The position numbers were made by a program, and so were the translations under genes. A DNA stretch of 64,000 nucleotides from Verrucomicrobiota bacterium (GTDB taxonomy: Bacteria; Verrucomicrobiota; Verrucomicrobiia; Opitutales; Opitutaceae), in assembly GCA_023386835.1 (NCBI GenBank), contig JAEWIY010000152.1:1-64000 (forward strand). Direction: 5' to 3'. Within the stretch, counting starts at the first letter, position 1; every line of letters begins with the position of its first letter. This document shows positions 8,604-17,663 of the stretch, piece by piece. A model generated the notes under the pieces. It had not been told where the DNA came from. It made no database searches and saw only the letters and a list, made by a program, of their open reading frames with translations.

Positions 8604-8663
8604 GGTTAGTCATGGGGGGCGGTTTTGTTGCGCCCGCTGTAATGCGTATTGCTGTCAACTGCC

Positions 8664-9347
8664 TCAGGCGGCGCTTCGGGTGCTGCGCGACTGAACGGTG
8701 GTTACGAATTCGATCAGCGGCGCGATGCGCGCCAGGGCGTCGGCCCGCTGCGTTTGCGTCCATTTCGTCCAGACCTCGCGGTGTGCCCGGATGGCGCGCA
8801 CTGATGCATCCAGTTCGCTCAGTAGTCGGAAGGGATTCAGTTCCTCTCGAGTGACTCCCGGCACCGAATCGTGAGCTGCGAGCGAGGCTCGAATCGCTTT
8901 CCGTAAGCCACGTACCGAAAGGTTCTCGGCTACTGCGCGGTTCAACCATGCTGCGATCTCCGACTTTTCTTCGATCATCAGACCGACCTCCATGTGGTGG
9001 GACCAAGTGAGTTCGTCATGACGACATGACGGTGGAATCCGCCGGCACACCATGGTGACGTTCTTAAGCGCGCCGCGGGTAATCCCGGCGCGTTCCGCCC
9101 ATTTGGTCAGTTGTCCACGAGGAAAGGGGGTTTGAACCAGTGCATCTCCCAGCCAAACCAAGGCGGTGTGATGGCGCTTGCCAGTCTCACGAACCAAGTC
9201 CGCCAGTTTAGCCACCAAGGCCGTCGCCCCCTCCTCGTTCATGTCCATCGTGGATAATCCGGACGGCAGCGCCGATCGCACGCAGGCAGGCGGCAGAGCA
9301 TTGGCAAGTTGCTCGATCGCAGGTACAGCGGTTCTGGACTTACTCAT
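8664..9347 (-). CDS. Plasmid-type DNA-binding regulator, 227 aa
   Basis: The middle of the protein (FPRGQLTKWAERAGITRGAL and the following ELTWSHHMEVG) and then IAAWLNRAVAENLSVRGLRK resemble the arrangement in phage and plasmid proteins with a KorB- or ParB-like helix-turn-helix ('SWSHYREV...WLERA...WSVRELR'). There is no membrane segment. It could work with the ParA-like ATPase as a centromere-binding or regulatory partner, but that is inference from order and direction. The C-terminus is alpha-helical and basic. Confidence 0.5.
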   Translation of the reverse strand: MSKSRTAVPAIEQLANALPPACVRSALPSGLSTMDMNEEGATALVAKLADLVRETGKRHHTALVWLGDALVQTPFPRGQLTKWAERAGITRGALKNVTMVCRRIPPSCRHDELTWSHHMEVGLMIEEKSEIAAWLNRAVAENLSVRGLRKAIRASLAAHDSVPGVTREELNPFRLLSELDASVRAIRAHREVWTKWTQTQRADALARIAPLIEFVTTVQSRSTRSAA

Positions 9348-9359
9348 GGAAATTTCCCC

Positions 9360-9938
9360 TTAGAATTTGGTCGATTGCCCTTGAGAATCCGACGCGTTGA
9401 GCCGAAACCGCCGACGGATAGCGTCCACGTGATTTTTGAAACCTTGCGCGGTGCATCCGCAGCGGGCCGCGTACTCTCGGAGAGTTAGGTTCTGAAAACC
9501 ATTCAACCGGGTAGCATAAACGAATGCATCGATCGCTAGTCGGGGGTTGGCGCCCGCAATTTCAGCGATGACCTCGCTGATCAGACGGTGACGATCGAAG
9601 TCCGCGCCATATGTAGAGAGAATGTGAGCGACGAATTCCTCCCAAAACTCTCCGCTCTCGCGAAGCTCGCGGATGGTATCCTCAATTTGAGCGGTAAAAT
9701 CATTCTGGGGATCGTACGCCGGTTCGAAATGGATCGGTTTTGGTCTACCAGTCGGCACCGGGGTTTTCTCGGAGCGATGGGCGGGACGGGGGCGAGATGA
9801 AGAAGCAGGATTCATATTGAGTGTTTGGGCCGCTTCCCGAGCGGGATTGTCCGGCTTGCGGGCCACGCGTGAAAGATCGCGAACTGGAGCGTCAAAATGG
9901 CGTAGGCATCGCTCGATGTCGGTGGCAGTGAAGGACAT
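9360..9938 (-). CDS. Putative DNA-binding protein with C-terminal HTH
   Basis: The N-terminal half is proline- and arginine-rich. The C-terminal half is alpha-helical and ends in a helix-turn-helix-like stretch (LTLREYAARCGCTAQGFKNH followed by VDAIRRRFRL) similar to those of region-4-like or phage regulators. I chose the ATG at 9938; the frame is open to a TTG at 9995. It is the first gene of the minus-strand run, so it may control it. No specific family is recognised. Confidence 0.45.
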   Translation of the reverse strand: MSFTATDIERCLRHFDAPVRDLSRVARKPDNPAREAAQTLNMNPASSSRPRPAHRSEKTPVPTGRPKPIHFEPAYDPQNDFTAQIEDTIRELRESGEFWEEFVAHILSTYGADFDRHRLISEVIAEIAGANPRLAIDAFVYATRLNGFQNLTLREYAARCGCTAQGFKNHVDAIRRRFRLNASDSQGQSTKF

Positions 9939-10355
9939 TGCTAGAGGCTGGCATCCAACGACTTCAGCGTGTAGAGTTGGATAAGCGGGTCTCAATCGGA
10001 GCGCGTTTCAGCCCGCTAATCGGACCGGGCTTGCCATTCGGTCGGTGTCTCGCGGGTCGTGGGGTCCTCGCTTAAAAGGATTGGTTTAGAGGGGTGTAGA
10101 CTGGGACCGAATTCGATCGCGATGCGCATCGAGTGACACTTAACCTTCTTATTGATAGTGGATAGCGCGAGTCTCTTGGCCGGCGCGAAAAGACTGAGGC
10201 CGTGCAGTTGGGGCGAATCGAAGGTCGAGTTCGTGGCATGGAGCTGAGTTACCGGCCAATTGGAGCTCCCGCTGATGGGTCAAACGACACTGCTCCAGCA
10301 GCGCCCTTTCCCGGCTATTAGGCGTCGGCAAACGGTGTAGGCGCTACAGCGTTTG
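9939..10355. other. Divergent intergenic region
   Basis: About 400 bases separate the minus-strand transfer genes from the plus-strand HTH gene. It must hold promoters for both directions, but I see no strong -35/-10 pair. A 12-base perfect palindrome, CGATGCGCATCG, at 10120-10131 is a candidate operator. Confidence 0.35.
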
Positions 10356-11210
10356 ATGAAATGCCCGATAAGCGTGCAGATGAAACGTCGTCCGACAGAG
10401 TCGCCGCCGGTTTCACCAGCAAGAATCCGCAAGGTGGCCGAACAGATTATCCAGGCCCGGGCAACCCTCAGCTACATGACTGTGGCTCGCGCAATGTTCT
10501 TGGATGCGTATCTCGGGAATCCGAAACGAGCCAGTCAGGTGGCAAACGCACTGGGGATATCCAAGCAGACTGCTTTCAATTGGGTCTGGCGCGACCTTCT
10601 TCCATGGGTGTTGCGGTGGGAATCGAGATTAAAGGAAACCGGCAAGGCGGACCGCGAGCGCGCGGGCGAGAATTCTCAGATCCTCTACGAGGATTGGGTG
10701 TGGATGGCCGACATCTTGAGCAAGGCGCCTCGCCGCAACCGGGAATTTCGGGTCCGTGTGATTAGGGAAGCAGCGCGTAAGGACGCCAAATACGCGCACT
10801 TGGCCCGTATCCATCGAAATACCCTCAAGCGGTATGAAAAAGAGTTACTTAACCCGCTGATCGACGAGGCTTGGCGAGAACGCGCGAGACTCGCTGAATG
10901 CGAAGAGGGCTCAGCAACGGCTCGGGGCGCAGGCAACTCTTCAGCAGATGCGAACAATGATCGGGTTTGGGGCGCTTCCTCGATGGTGCCTCCTCTTGGT
11001 CGTCGAACCGAAGGTGAGAGTGGCGATTGCCTGCTTGCGGACAAGCCAGTGAACGCCGAGCCTGATGTTAAGACGCCCAAGCATGTTGATGATCACCTTG
11101 CCGCGTCCACCGGTGTCGATCCGCGCCCCGGACACGGTAAAATCGTGCTCCCGTTGCTGTCACAATCGGGCAAGCGTTTCTGCAGCCGCAAAGCCCCAGC
11201 CCCTCGGTGA
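10356..11210 (+). CDS. HTH protein upstream of the BREX locus, 284 aa
   Basis: A helix-turn-helix (RASQVANALGISKQTAFNWV) sits at about residues 60-80 after a basic N-terminus. A helical region with a second basic, HTH-like segment follows (YAHLARIHRNTLKRYEKELL, around 148-167), and the last 100 residues look disordered. The protein is probably a DNA-binding regulator, and the two recognition-like segments recall transposase or integrase N-terminal domains. The ATG at 10356 is preferred; a TTG lies one codon upstream. It precedes brxF in the same direction by about 320 bases, so it may be either the last backbone gene or a BREX regulator. Confidence 0.45.
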   Translation: MKCPISVQMKRRPTESPPVSPARIRKVAEQIIQARATLSYMTVARAMFLDAYLGNPKRASQVANALGISKQTAFNWVWRDLLPWVLRWESRLKETGKADRERAGENSQILYEDWVWMADILSKAPRRNREFRVRVIREAARKDAKYAHLARIHRNTLKRYEKELLNPLIDEAWRERARLAECEEGSATARGAGNSSADANNDRVWGASSMVPPLGRRTEGESGDCLLADKPVNAEPDVKTPKHVDDHLAASTGVDPRPGHGKIVLPLLSQSGKRFCSRKAPAPR

Positions 11211-11387
11211 AATCCTGCCTTCTGGCTTAATACCGGCCAGAGTGAGTCCGTTTCGCGCCTAGGAAGCTGGTGGATACTCGCCCAGCAGCGCTTCATGCGA
11301 CGCTAGGCTGGTCTCGCGGACCGACTGCCGGCTCTGAGGGACAAAGATTGAAGCGGCGCGAGGTATCCCGTAAATCCCTCTGACTCC

Positions 11388-11531
11388 ATGCCTAGACCAT
11401 CCTTTTCCACGCTCGACCGTCGCTCAAGCGAAGCGATCATACCCGGCGAAGAAGCCGGACCTGCCGTTCGGGTGGAGATGGTCGCCGAGGCGATCGCCTT
11501 CTGCTGTGAACACCCAGAAGAGACGAGATGA
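11388..11531 (+). CDS. Small ORF (47 aa) translationally coupled to brxF
   Basis: A short frame begins MPRPSFSTLDRRSSEAIIPG and ends ...CCEHPEETR. Its TGA overlaps the brxF ATG as ATGA, exactly the spacing seen at most junctions of the BREX operon. The frame is open upstream only to about 11352. No strong ribosome binding site is visible. It could be a leader peptide tuning brxF translation or a true small BREX component. There is no family match. Confidence 0.4.
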   Translation: MPRPSFSTLDRRSSEAIIPGEEAGPAVRVEMVAEAIAFCCEHPEETR

Positions 11532-12019
11532 CAGCACCTGATCTCAGCCGCTTCTCGGAAATTATCGGTCAGGCATCGAGTAGCCGACACAAACTCGTCT
11601 TGATCATCGGCGAGTCTGGTGCGGGAAAGACCGAGCTACTGTCGTCACTGTCATTGAAGCACTCCCTGCCCCTGCTGAATCTCGGACTTCAGCTCGGAAC
11701 CAAATTGTTGTCGGTTGCGCTCCGTAAGCGGCCTCTCGCGATCGAGGCAACCGTGCAAGAACTAATTGGACCGGGACAGAGTGGTGTCTCTATCGACAAC
11801 ACAGATATACTGTTTAACCCGGCTTTGCGCTGCGATCCGCTGCGCCTTGCGTACGGTATCAGTCAAAACCGGATCGTGATATACGCGCTAAACGGTCGCC
11901 TCGAAGGCCGGCGATTCGTTCGGGGCTACCCCGACCACCCGGAATACTTCTCGGAGGAAATACCGGCCATTCCAACAGTCTTCTTGGAGCGCGGCACACC
12001 GACCTTCTACCATTCCTGA
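11528..12019 (+). CDS. brxF: BREX type 3 P-loop protein BrxF
   Basis: BrxF is the small P-loop protein specific to type 3 BREX phage-exclusion loci. It acts in the cytoplasm with the large ATPase BrxC, and its exact role is not settled. The Walker A motif GESGAGKT is at residues 28-35, followed by conserved-looking hydrophobic strands (KRPLAIEATV, NRIVIYALNG). At 163 aa it matches the expected size. The stop codon overlaps the ATG of brxC (TGATG), so the two are translationally coupled. It is the first certain gene of the locus. Confidence 0.8.
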   Translation: MTAPDLSRFSEIIGQASSSRHKLVLIIGESGAGKTELLSSLSLKHSLPLLNLGLQLGTKLLSVALRKRPLAIEATVQELIGPGQSGVSIDNTDILFNPALRCDPLRLAYGISQNRIVIYALNGRLEGRRFVRGYPDHPEYFSEEIPAIPTVFLERGTPTFYHS

Positions 12020-15000
12020 TGTACTACCAAGATCTCGTTCAATTTAATCCTATTGAGTCAATTATCCAGCTGCGCGACGCCAATAAGAGCGCGGCCGCGC
12101 AGGATTTGGTCTCGACGTATGTCATTTCGGACCCGATGGCGCAGCGCCTCGTAGACCTGGTCATTCCCCAGCTTCAGTTCGACTCACCCCAGGACAACAA
12201 GGGGCTTCTGATCGTCGGCAACTACGGGACAGGTAAGTCTCACTTGATGTCCGTGGTGTCGGCACTGGCCGAAAACGCGTCCTTGGCGCCGCAAATTTCC
12301 CACCCCAATGTCCGCGATTCCGCGAAATCTATCGCGGGCAGATTCAAGGTCATTCGTATCGAAATCGGCGCGGTGATGATGCCGTTGCGCGATATCATCA
12401 CCACCTCGATTGAGGAAGAGTTCGCCGAATGGGGAACACCCTATCGCTTCCCCGCCGCGGATAAGGTGAAGGAAAACAAGACATCGCTGGAAGACATGAT
12501 GGCTGCCTTCCACAAGAAGTTCCCGGACCAGGGGCTCCTGTTGGTTGTGGATGAGCTCCTGGACTATCTGCGGTCGCGCAAAGATCAGGCGCTCATTCTC
12601 GATCTTGGCTTCCTCCGCGAAGTGGGCGAAGTGTGCAAAAACATTCGTTTCCGCTTTGTGGCGGGAGTCCAGGAAGCAATCTTCGACAGCCAGCGGTTCG
12701 CCCATGTGGCTGATAGTCTCGGCCGGGTGAAAGACCGCTTCCAGCAGGTCAAAATCGTCACCACGGACGTGAAGTTCGTGGTTTCAAACCGCCTCCTCAA
12801 AAAGACGGACACGCAATTGGCCGAGGTTCGCGCCTACTTGGAACCCTACGCTAAGTTTTACGGGGGCATGTCCGAACGGTTGGATGAGTTTTGCGCCCTT
12901 TTTCCGATTCATCCGGACTACGTGGATACGTTCCAGCGCATCCCCATTGTCGAGAAGCGCGGTGTCCTGCAGATCATCTCACAAGCCATTAAGGGACTCA
13001 TGGGGCAACCGGTGCCGAATGATCGCCCGGGTATTCTCGCCTACGATAGCTATTGGGATGCGATCACTGACAACGCCGCCCACCGCGCGAACCCGGATGT
13101 GAAGGCTATCATGGAGTGCAGCGGGACGCTTGAGACCAAGATTCAGAGCGCGTTCCCCAAGAAAACCTACAAGCCGATGGCCCTACGCATCGTGCGGGGA
13201 CTTTCCGTGCACAGGATCACGACCGGTGACATTCACTCGACACTCGGCCTGACCCCGGAGGAAATGCGTGACCACCTCTGCCTCTACCATTCCGGCGCAG
13301 CGGAACTCGGCGGCGAGCCGGCTGAAGATTTGCTCACCGTGGTCGAAACGACTCTACGTGAGATTCACAAAACGGTCAGCGGCCAGTTCATCTCATCGAA
13401 TCCGGATAATCGGCAGTGGTTCCTCGATCTAAAAAAGACTGACGACTACGACGCTCTCGTTGAGAAGCGGGCGGAGACGCTGGATAACGGCACGCTCGAC
13501 CGGTTTTATTACGATGCGCTGCGACAGGTTTTGGAAGTCGCCGACGTTCCCACTCACAAAACTGGCTTTCAGATTTGGGAGTATGAGATCACATGGCTGG
13601 AGCATAAGTCTGGCCGTAGAGGCTACCTATTTTTTGGAGCCCCGAATGATCGTTCAACGGCAGTCCCAAATCGCGATTTCTATCTCTATTTTATCCAACC
13701 GTTTGACCCGCCGAAGTATTCCGACGACAAGCGTGCGGACGAAGTTTTCTTCCGACTTGATGACAAGCAGCCGGAGTTCATCAACTCGCTGCGTCTCTAC
13801 GCGGGCGCGCTTGACCTCGCATCCATTGCCTCGGGCGTCAAAAAACAGGTCTACGAGAAGAAGGCGGCCGAGTATCTTCTTCGCCTCACCAAATGGCTGC
13901 GGGAGCATCTACTGACTGCTGTTTCAGTAACCTACCAGGGAAATCGAAAGAAGCTCACCAGTGCACTTCAGGGCGCTGGCGGTGGCGGTAGCCTAAATGT
14001 GCGTGACGCGGTTGATTTGGTATCATCTGTCACGCTCGCTGGGCACTTTCACGACTTAGCACCGCAGTATCCATTCTTCTCCACGGTTGTCCGCTATGGT
14101 AGTAACGGCAATGCCGATCAGGCTGCCAGCGAAGCCATCCGCGGTCTGAGCCAACCAACCCGAACCAGACAGGCGTCAGCCATTCTCGACGCTCTTGGTC
14201 TGCTCGAAGGTGATCGGGTGGTGCCGGCAAACTCCACCGCCGCGAAGTTCATCCTCGATAAGCTCGATGCCAAGGGTCAGGGGCAGGTTCTCAATCGCAA
14301 CGAGGTCATCACCACCCTCGAACGAGACATCGACTACATGGCACCCGGCTCGCTGCGACTCGAGCCATGCTGGGTCGCGGTGCTGGCCGCGTCGCTCGTT
14401 TACAACGGCGACGCCGTGCTGGCGATTCCCGGCACCAAATTCGATGCCACCAACCTCGCCGGGCTCACGACCACCCCGTTGTCGGACCTGACCGCTTTCA
14501 AGCATCTCGAAAAGCCGAAGGACTGGAATGTTGCCGGATTGAAGGCACTGTTCGAACTGCTCGGGTTGGCTCCCGGGCTTGCCGTGCAGGTTACCCAAGG
14601 CGATGGCGCCCCCGTGCAGCAGTTGCAGAAGACCGTTGCCGAACGGGTCGAGAAACTGGTGATGGCTCGGCAGCAACTCCTCAACGGTCTCCCGTTCTGG
14701 GGCCAGTCGCTCTACACCGATGCGGAAGTAGCGCAGATCGGTGAAACGATGCGGCGGTGCAAGGAGTTCCTCGAAGGACTCCAGGCCTATAACACGCCCG
14801 GAAAGATCAAAAACTTCCACTTGGCCACGGCCGAGATCGCTGCGCACAAATCAGCATTCCAGCGCTTGGCGGAAATCGAATCCATGGAGCGTTTCGCGCG
14901 CGAGGTTAGCCAACTGACCAACTACCTATCGCAAGCTGAGACTGTATTGCCCGATGATCATGCGTGGGTGGCGGAAAGCCGCCGCGTGCGGACGGATTTG

Positions 15001-15732
15001 CTGAATCAGATTCGCATTCCGGAGAATCGCGAATCCGAGGCGTTCAAAGCCCAACTGGAAAAGTCGCTCCGGAAGCTCAAATCCGATTACATCCGGTCGT
15101 ATCTTGAGCTCTACCGAAAGGCCCGGCTGAGTCTTTCCCAAGACAAGGAAAAGTCCGCCCTCCTGCGGGACGAACGTCTCAGCGCGTTGAAACGGCTCGC
15201 GGTCATTGAGGTCATCAACCGACAGCAGCTCACCGATCTTGAGAATGAATTCGGGGCACTGAAAACCGGCCATCCCCTCACCGAGAAGGACCTCGATGCC
15301 GAACCCCTGTCTGATTACTGGCCAAGGTTGGAGCCGATTGGGGCTTCTGCCGATGTGCGGTTGTCCAACCTGAAGGCCCAGCTTGACCAGGTCTTCGGGA
15401 CGTGGACGCAAGCCTTGCTCAGCGATCTCGCCGACCCGGTCATCCAGGCAAATTTCGATTTGCTGAAGCCCGTACAGAAAAAACTCATTCAGGCCTTCGT
15501 CACGTCGAAGCAACTGCCCGACGAGATTAGCAAAGAATTCCTGGATGCGCTCCAGCAGGCGCTTTCCGGCCTCACCAAACTGTCGCTCGACCTTAGCGGG
15601 CTCCGCACTGCTCTCTTCCCCGATGGCAGTCCTGCCACCCCCGAGGAAGTTCGCCGGCGGATGGGAGAGTATCTCGATCAACTCCTGAAGGGACGCGATC
15701 CGGCCAAAGTCCGTATCGTCGTTACGAACTGA
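12019..15732 (+). CDS. brxC: BREX large AAA+ ATPase BrxC/PglY
   Basis: This 1237-residue ATPase is a core component of all BREX systems, which methylate host DNA and block phage replication. Walker A GNYGTGKS is at residues 67-74 and Walker B LLLVVDELLDYL at about 173-184. The long C-terminal part is alpha-helical, with coiled-coil-like stretches around 1000-1110. It follows brxF with a one-base overlap. The next gene in a standard type 3 locus would be pglX, but here two unrelated defence-type genes are interposed, the first only six bases downstream, suggesting one transcript. The assignment is firm from the ATPase motifs, length and context. Confidence 0.85.
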   Translation: MYYQDLVQFNPIESIIQLRDANKSAAAQDLVSTYVISDPMAQRLVDLVIPQLQFDSPQDNKGLLIVGNYGTGKSHLMSVVSALAENASLAPQISHPNVRDSAKSIAGRFKVIRIEIGAVMMPLRDIITTSIEEEFAEWGTPYRFPAADKVKENKTSLEDMMAAFHKKFPDQGLLLVVDELLDYLRSRKDQALILDLGFLREVGEVCKNIRFRFVAGVQEAIFDSQRFAHVADSLGRVKDRFQQVKIVTTDVKFVVSNRLLKKTDTQLAEVRAYLEPYAKFYGGMSERLDEFCALFPIHPDYVDTFQRIPIVEKRGVLQIISQAIKGLMGQPVPNDRPGILAYDSYWDAITDNAAHRANPDVKAIMECSGTLETKIQSAFPKKTYKPMALRIVRGLSVHRITTGDIHSTLGLTPEEMRDHLCLYHSGAAELGGEPAEDLLTVVETTLREIHKTVSGQFISSNPDNRQWFLDLKKTDDYDALVEKRAETLDNGTLDRFYYDALRQVLEVADVPTHKTGFQIWEYEITWLEHKSGRRGYLFFGAPNDRSTAVPNRDFYLYFIQPFDPPKYSDDKRADEVFFRLDDKQPEFINSLRLYAGALDLASIASGVKKQVYEKKAAEYLLRLTKWLREHLLTAVSVTYQGNRKKLTSALQGAGGGGSLNVRDAVDLVSSVTLAGHFHDLAPQYPFFSTVVRYGSNGNADQAASEAIRGLSQPTRTRQASAILDALGLLEGDRVVPANSTAAKFILDKLDAKGQGQVLNRNEVITTLERDIDYMAPGSLRLEPCWVAVLAASLVYNGDAVLAIPGTKFDATNLAGLTTTPLSDLTAFKHLEKPKDWNVAGLKALFELLGLAPGLAVQVTQGDGAPVQQLQKTVAERVEKLVMARQQLLNGLPFWGQSLYTDAEVAQIGETMRRCKEFLEGLQAYNTPGKIKNFHLATAEIAAHKSAFQRLAEIESMERFAREVSQLTNYLSQAETVLPDDHAWVAESRRVRTDLLNQIRIPENRESEAFKAQLEKSLRKLKSDYIRSYLELYRKARLSLSQDKEKSALLRDERLSALKRLAVIEVINRQQLTDLENEFGALKTGHPLTEKDLDAEPLSDYWPRLEPIGASADVRLSNLKAQLDQVFGTWTQALLSDLADPVIQANFDLLKPVQKKLIQAFVTSKQLPDEISKEFLDALQQALSGLTKLSLDLSGLRTALFPDGSPATPEEVRRRMGEYLDQLLKGRDPAKVRIVVTN

Positions 15733-15738
15733 TCCGTC

Positions 15739-17598
15739 ATGACGCTCGACGAACTCCGGCAGCGCCTTACGCAGATCGAATGGCGCGACATCGAATTCAA
15801 GCGTGCGCAGCGCGGCGTGCCCAACGACGCCTATTCCACTGTGTCAGCATTCGCCAATACCGGAGGTGGGCACATTGTCTTCGGTGTAAGCCAGGCCAAC
15901 GGTCAGTTTGAGGTTGTCGGAGTTCTTGAGCCGGACCGTGTACAGAGTGCCTTCCTGAGCGTTTTGCGCGGCGGCGAGAAGCTCAGCTGTATTATTTCGG
16001 CCGAGGAGTCATGCATTACCGACGACGGGAAGACGATTCTCGCATTCTATATCCCTGAAGCTCGTCGCGACCAGAAGCCCGTCCACTTAAATGGCGATTG
16101 GAGCGAATCCTTCATCCGCCGAGGCGGCGGGGATGAGCACTGCACTCCAGAGGAGATTCGGCGTTTTATTCGAGACGCGGACTCGCGGAGCTACGATAGC
16201 GAGCCGTTGCGCGATCTTGACCCTGCGGCCTGCTTTGATACAGAGAGCCTTGCGTGGTATCGCAGTATCTTTAGCCGCCGGAACCCCACCCATGAGACAG
16301 AAACCGGCGACAATACTGCCTTCCTTCTTCACTTCGGGCTATTGGTCTCGGAGGGAGCAGCTTGTTTTCCCACGCGCGCAGCGGTCTTGTTGTTTGGAAA
16401 TGCTGCAGCAATCAACCGCGTGCTACCGCGCGCAGTGGTTGACGTGCGCCGTCTCATTGCGGGGTGGCAGGAGGTGATGCCCGAAGAGCGCTGGGACGAC
16501 CGCCGCTTGCTGGAAGGCAACCTGATCAGGTGTTGGCGAGAAGGCGTGCAGTATTTTACCGAGCGCGTCGCCGATCGACCGTTCCAGGTCGATGGGAGCA
16601 CGCTCCACGGGTCCGACGCCCCCCCAGACTATCTGGCCTTTCGTGAGGCTTTCTTGAATCTCCTCACCCACCAGGATTTTGGCGACCAGAGCCGAAAGGC
16701 GGTCATCACTTTTTATGGCGACCAGATTCTCTTCTGGAACCCGGGCGCATCGTTTACCTGCGGCGAGGATCTTTTCCAGCCTGGGGACAAGCCGGTTCGC
16801 AATCCACGTGTTCGCTTCATGCTTCAGCGCATAGGGATCGGCGAGCAGGCTGGTACTGGCGTCCGCACCATCTACAGCAACCAGCGGCGACTCGGCCGAT
16901 TGCCGCCCGTTTTGGTCAACGACCGGTCGGAACAAGCCTTCCAGGTCGTCCTCCCAAAGCGTTCCATCACCTCGCAGCGCGAGCAATGGGCACGGCAACA
17001 CCTCGGTGTCACCCTGACCGATCAGGAGGCGGCGGTTTTCCTCCAAGCTCTACGCCAGGGATCGCTTGGGCCGCTTGAGGCGGCCTCGGTGGCGGGTCTC
17101 AACCCTGCTGACACCGGCCGACTCTTGGAGCGTCTCGTGCGCCAGCAACTATTGGAGATCCATGCTGCGGTCCAACGTCGGATCTTCCGCCCAAAGCCTG
17201 TCTTTGCAGAGCGTGCAGAGAATCTGCTCGCCCCGCTTGGTGATGCGGCTCCGGTTGCTGCTGCACCCGCCGGGCAGCCGACAGCGGCTGACGTTCCCGC
17301 AGCACTACCATCCACCCAGCCTCCAGTGAACTTAGTCACTCCACCAAGTGACCAAGCTGGTGATTCACCTGCTAAGACCAAGGTTATCTTGGACTTCTGC
17401 CAGGCAGCACGGAGTGTCCCAGCTATTATGGAGAAGGTTGGTCTTCGGCATCGTAGCTATTTTAAAAAGAACTACTTAGATCCACTGCTCGCCTCCGGTC
17501 TTCTGACCGCAACGCACCCGGGGCAACCACTCCACCCAGATCAAGGATATCTCACGACTGACGCTGGACGGGCGAAACTTGCCGAACTTAGTCACTAA
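15739..17598 (+). CDS. AlbA_2 (Schlafen-like) / HATPase_c_4 protein inside the BREX locus
   Basis: The N-terminus has the AlbA_2 nucleic-acid-binding signature (IEFKRA at 18-23, then STVSAFANTGGGHIVFGVSQ at 33-52). The middle (LAFREAFLNLLTHQDFGDQS, then FWNPG) matches the HATPase_c_4 domain of proteins often labelled RecG-like transcriptional regulators. The C-terminus has a winged-helix-like region after a Pro/Ala linker. Such proteins act as regulators or nuclease-associated defence factors. It starts six bases after brxC. The downstream linker carries one of three copies of AACTTAGTCACT. The gene is not a standard BREX component, so regulation of the locus or an add-on defence function are both open. 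Confidence 0.75.
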   Translation: MTLDELRQRLTQIEWRDIEFKRAQRGVPNDAYSTVSAFANTGGGHIVFGVSQANGQFEVVGVLEPDRVQSAFLSVLRGGEKLSCIISAEESCITDDGKTILAFYIPEARRDQKPVHLNGDWSESFIRRGGGDEHCTPEEIRRFIRDADSRSYDSEPLRDLDPAACFDTESLAWYRSIFSRRNPTHETETGDNTAFLLHFGLLVSEGAACFPTRAAVLLFGNAAAINRVLPRAVVDVRRLIAGWQEVMPEERWDDRRLLEGNLIRCWREGVQYFTERVADRPFQVDGSTLHGSDAPPDYLAFREAFLNLLTHQDFGDQSRKAVITFYGDQILFWNPGASFTCGEDLFQPGDKPVRNPRVRFMLQRIGIGEQAGTGVRTIYSNQRRLGRLPPVLVNDRSEQAFQVVLPKRSITSQREQWARQHLGVTLTDQEAAVFLQALRQGSLGPLEAASVAGLNPADTGRLLERLVRQQLLEIHAAVQRRIFRPKPVFAERAENLLAPLGDAAPVAAAPAGQPTAADVPAALPSTQPPVNLVTPPSDQAGDSPAKTKVILDFCQAARSVPAIMEKVGLRHRSYFKKNYLDPLLASGLLTATHPGQPLHPDQGYLTTDAGRAKLAELSH

Positions 17599-17628
17599 CG
17601 CTCGCATTCTTCACTCAACTTAGTCACT
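17329..17628 (+). repeat. Three exact copies of AACTTAGTCACT
   Basis: The 12-mer AACTTAGTCACT occurs at 17329-17340, 17585-17596 and 17617-17628. The first copy lies in the coding linker of the AlbA_2 gene, the second overlaps its stop codon, and the third lies in the gap before the next gene. The first is part of a palindrome AGTGA-ACTTAG-TCACT. A related GATTAAGTTACTGA follows the last copy. A 12-mer repeated three times within 300 bases suggests binding sites for a regulator, possibly the AlbA_2 protein itself. Confidence 0.5.
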
Positions 17629-17663
17629 GATTAAGTTACTGACCGAGCTACTACACCCGCCGC

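Noticed and set aside
1..11210. A complete conjugation system
   Set aside because: A relaxase, coupling-type ATPase and accessory proteins are present, but no VirB4, VirB6, VirB8-10 or pilin-like gene is visible, so only mobilization functions are supported here.
12184..15681. Long minus-strand open frames opposite brxC
   Set aside because: They are antisense to a gene with clear ATPase motifs and have no family features. High GC makes antisense open frames common.
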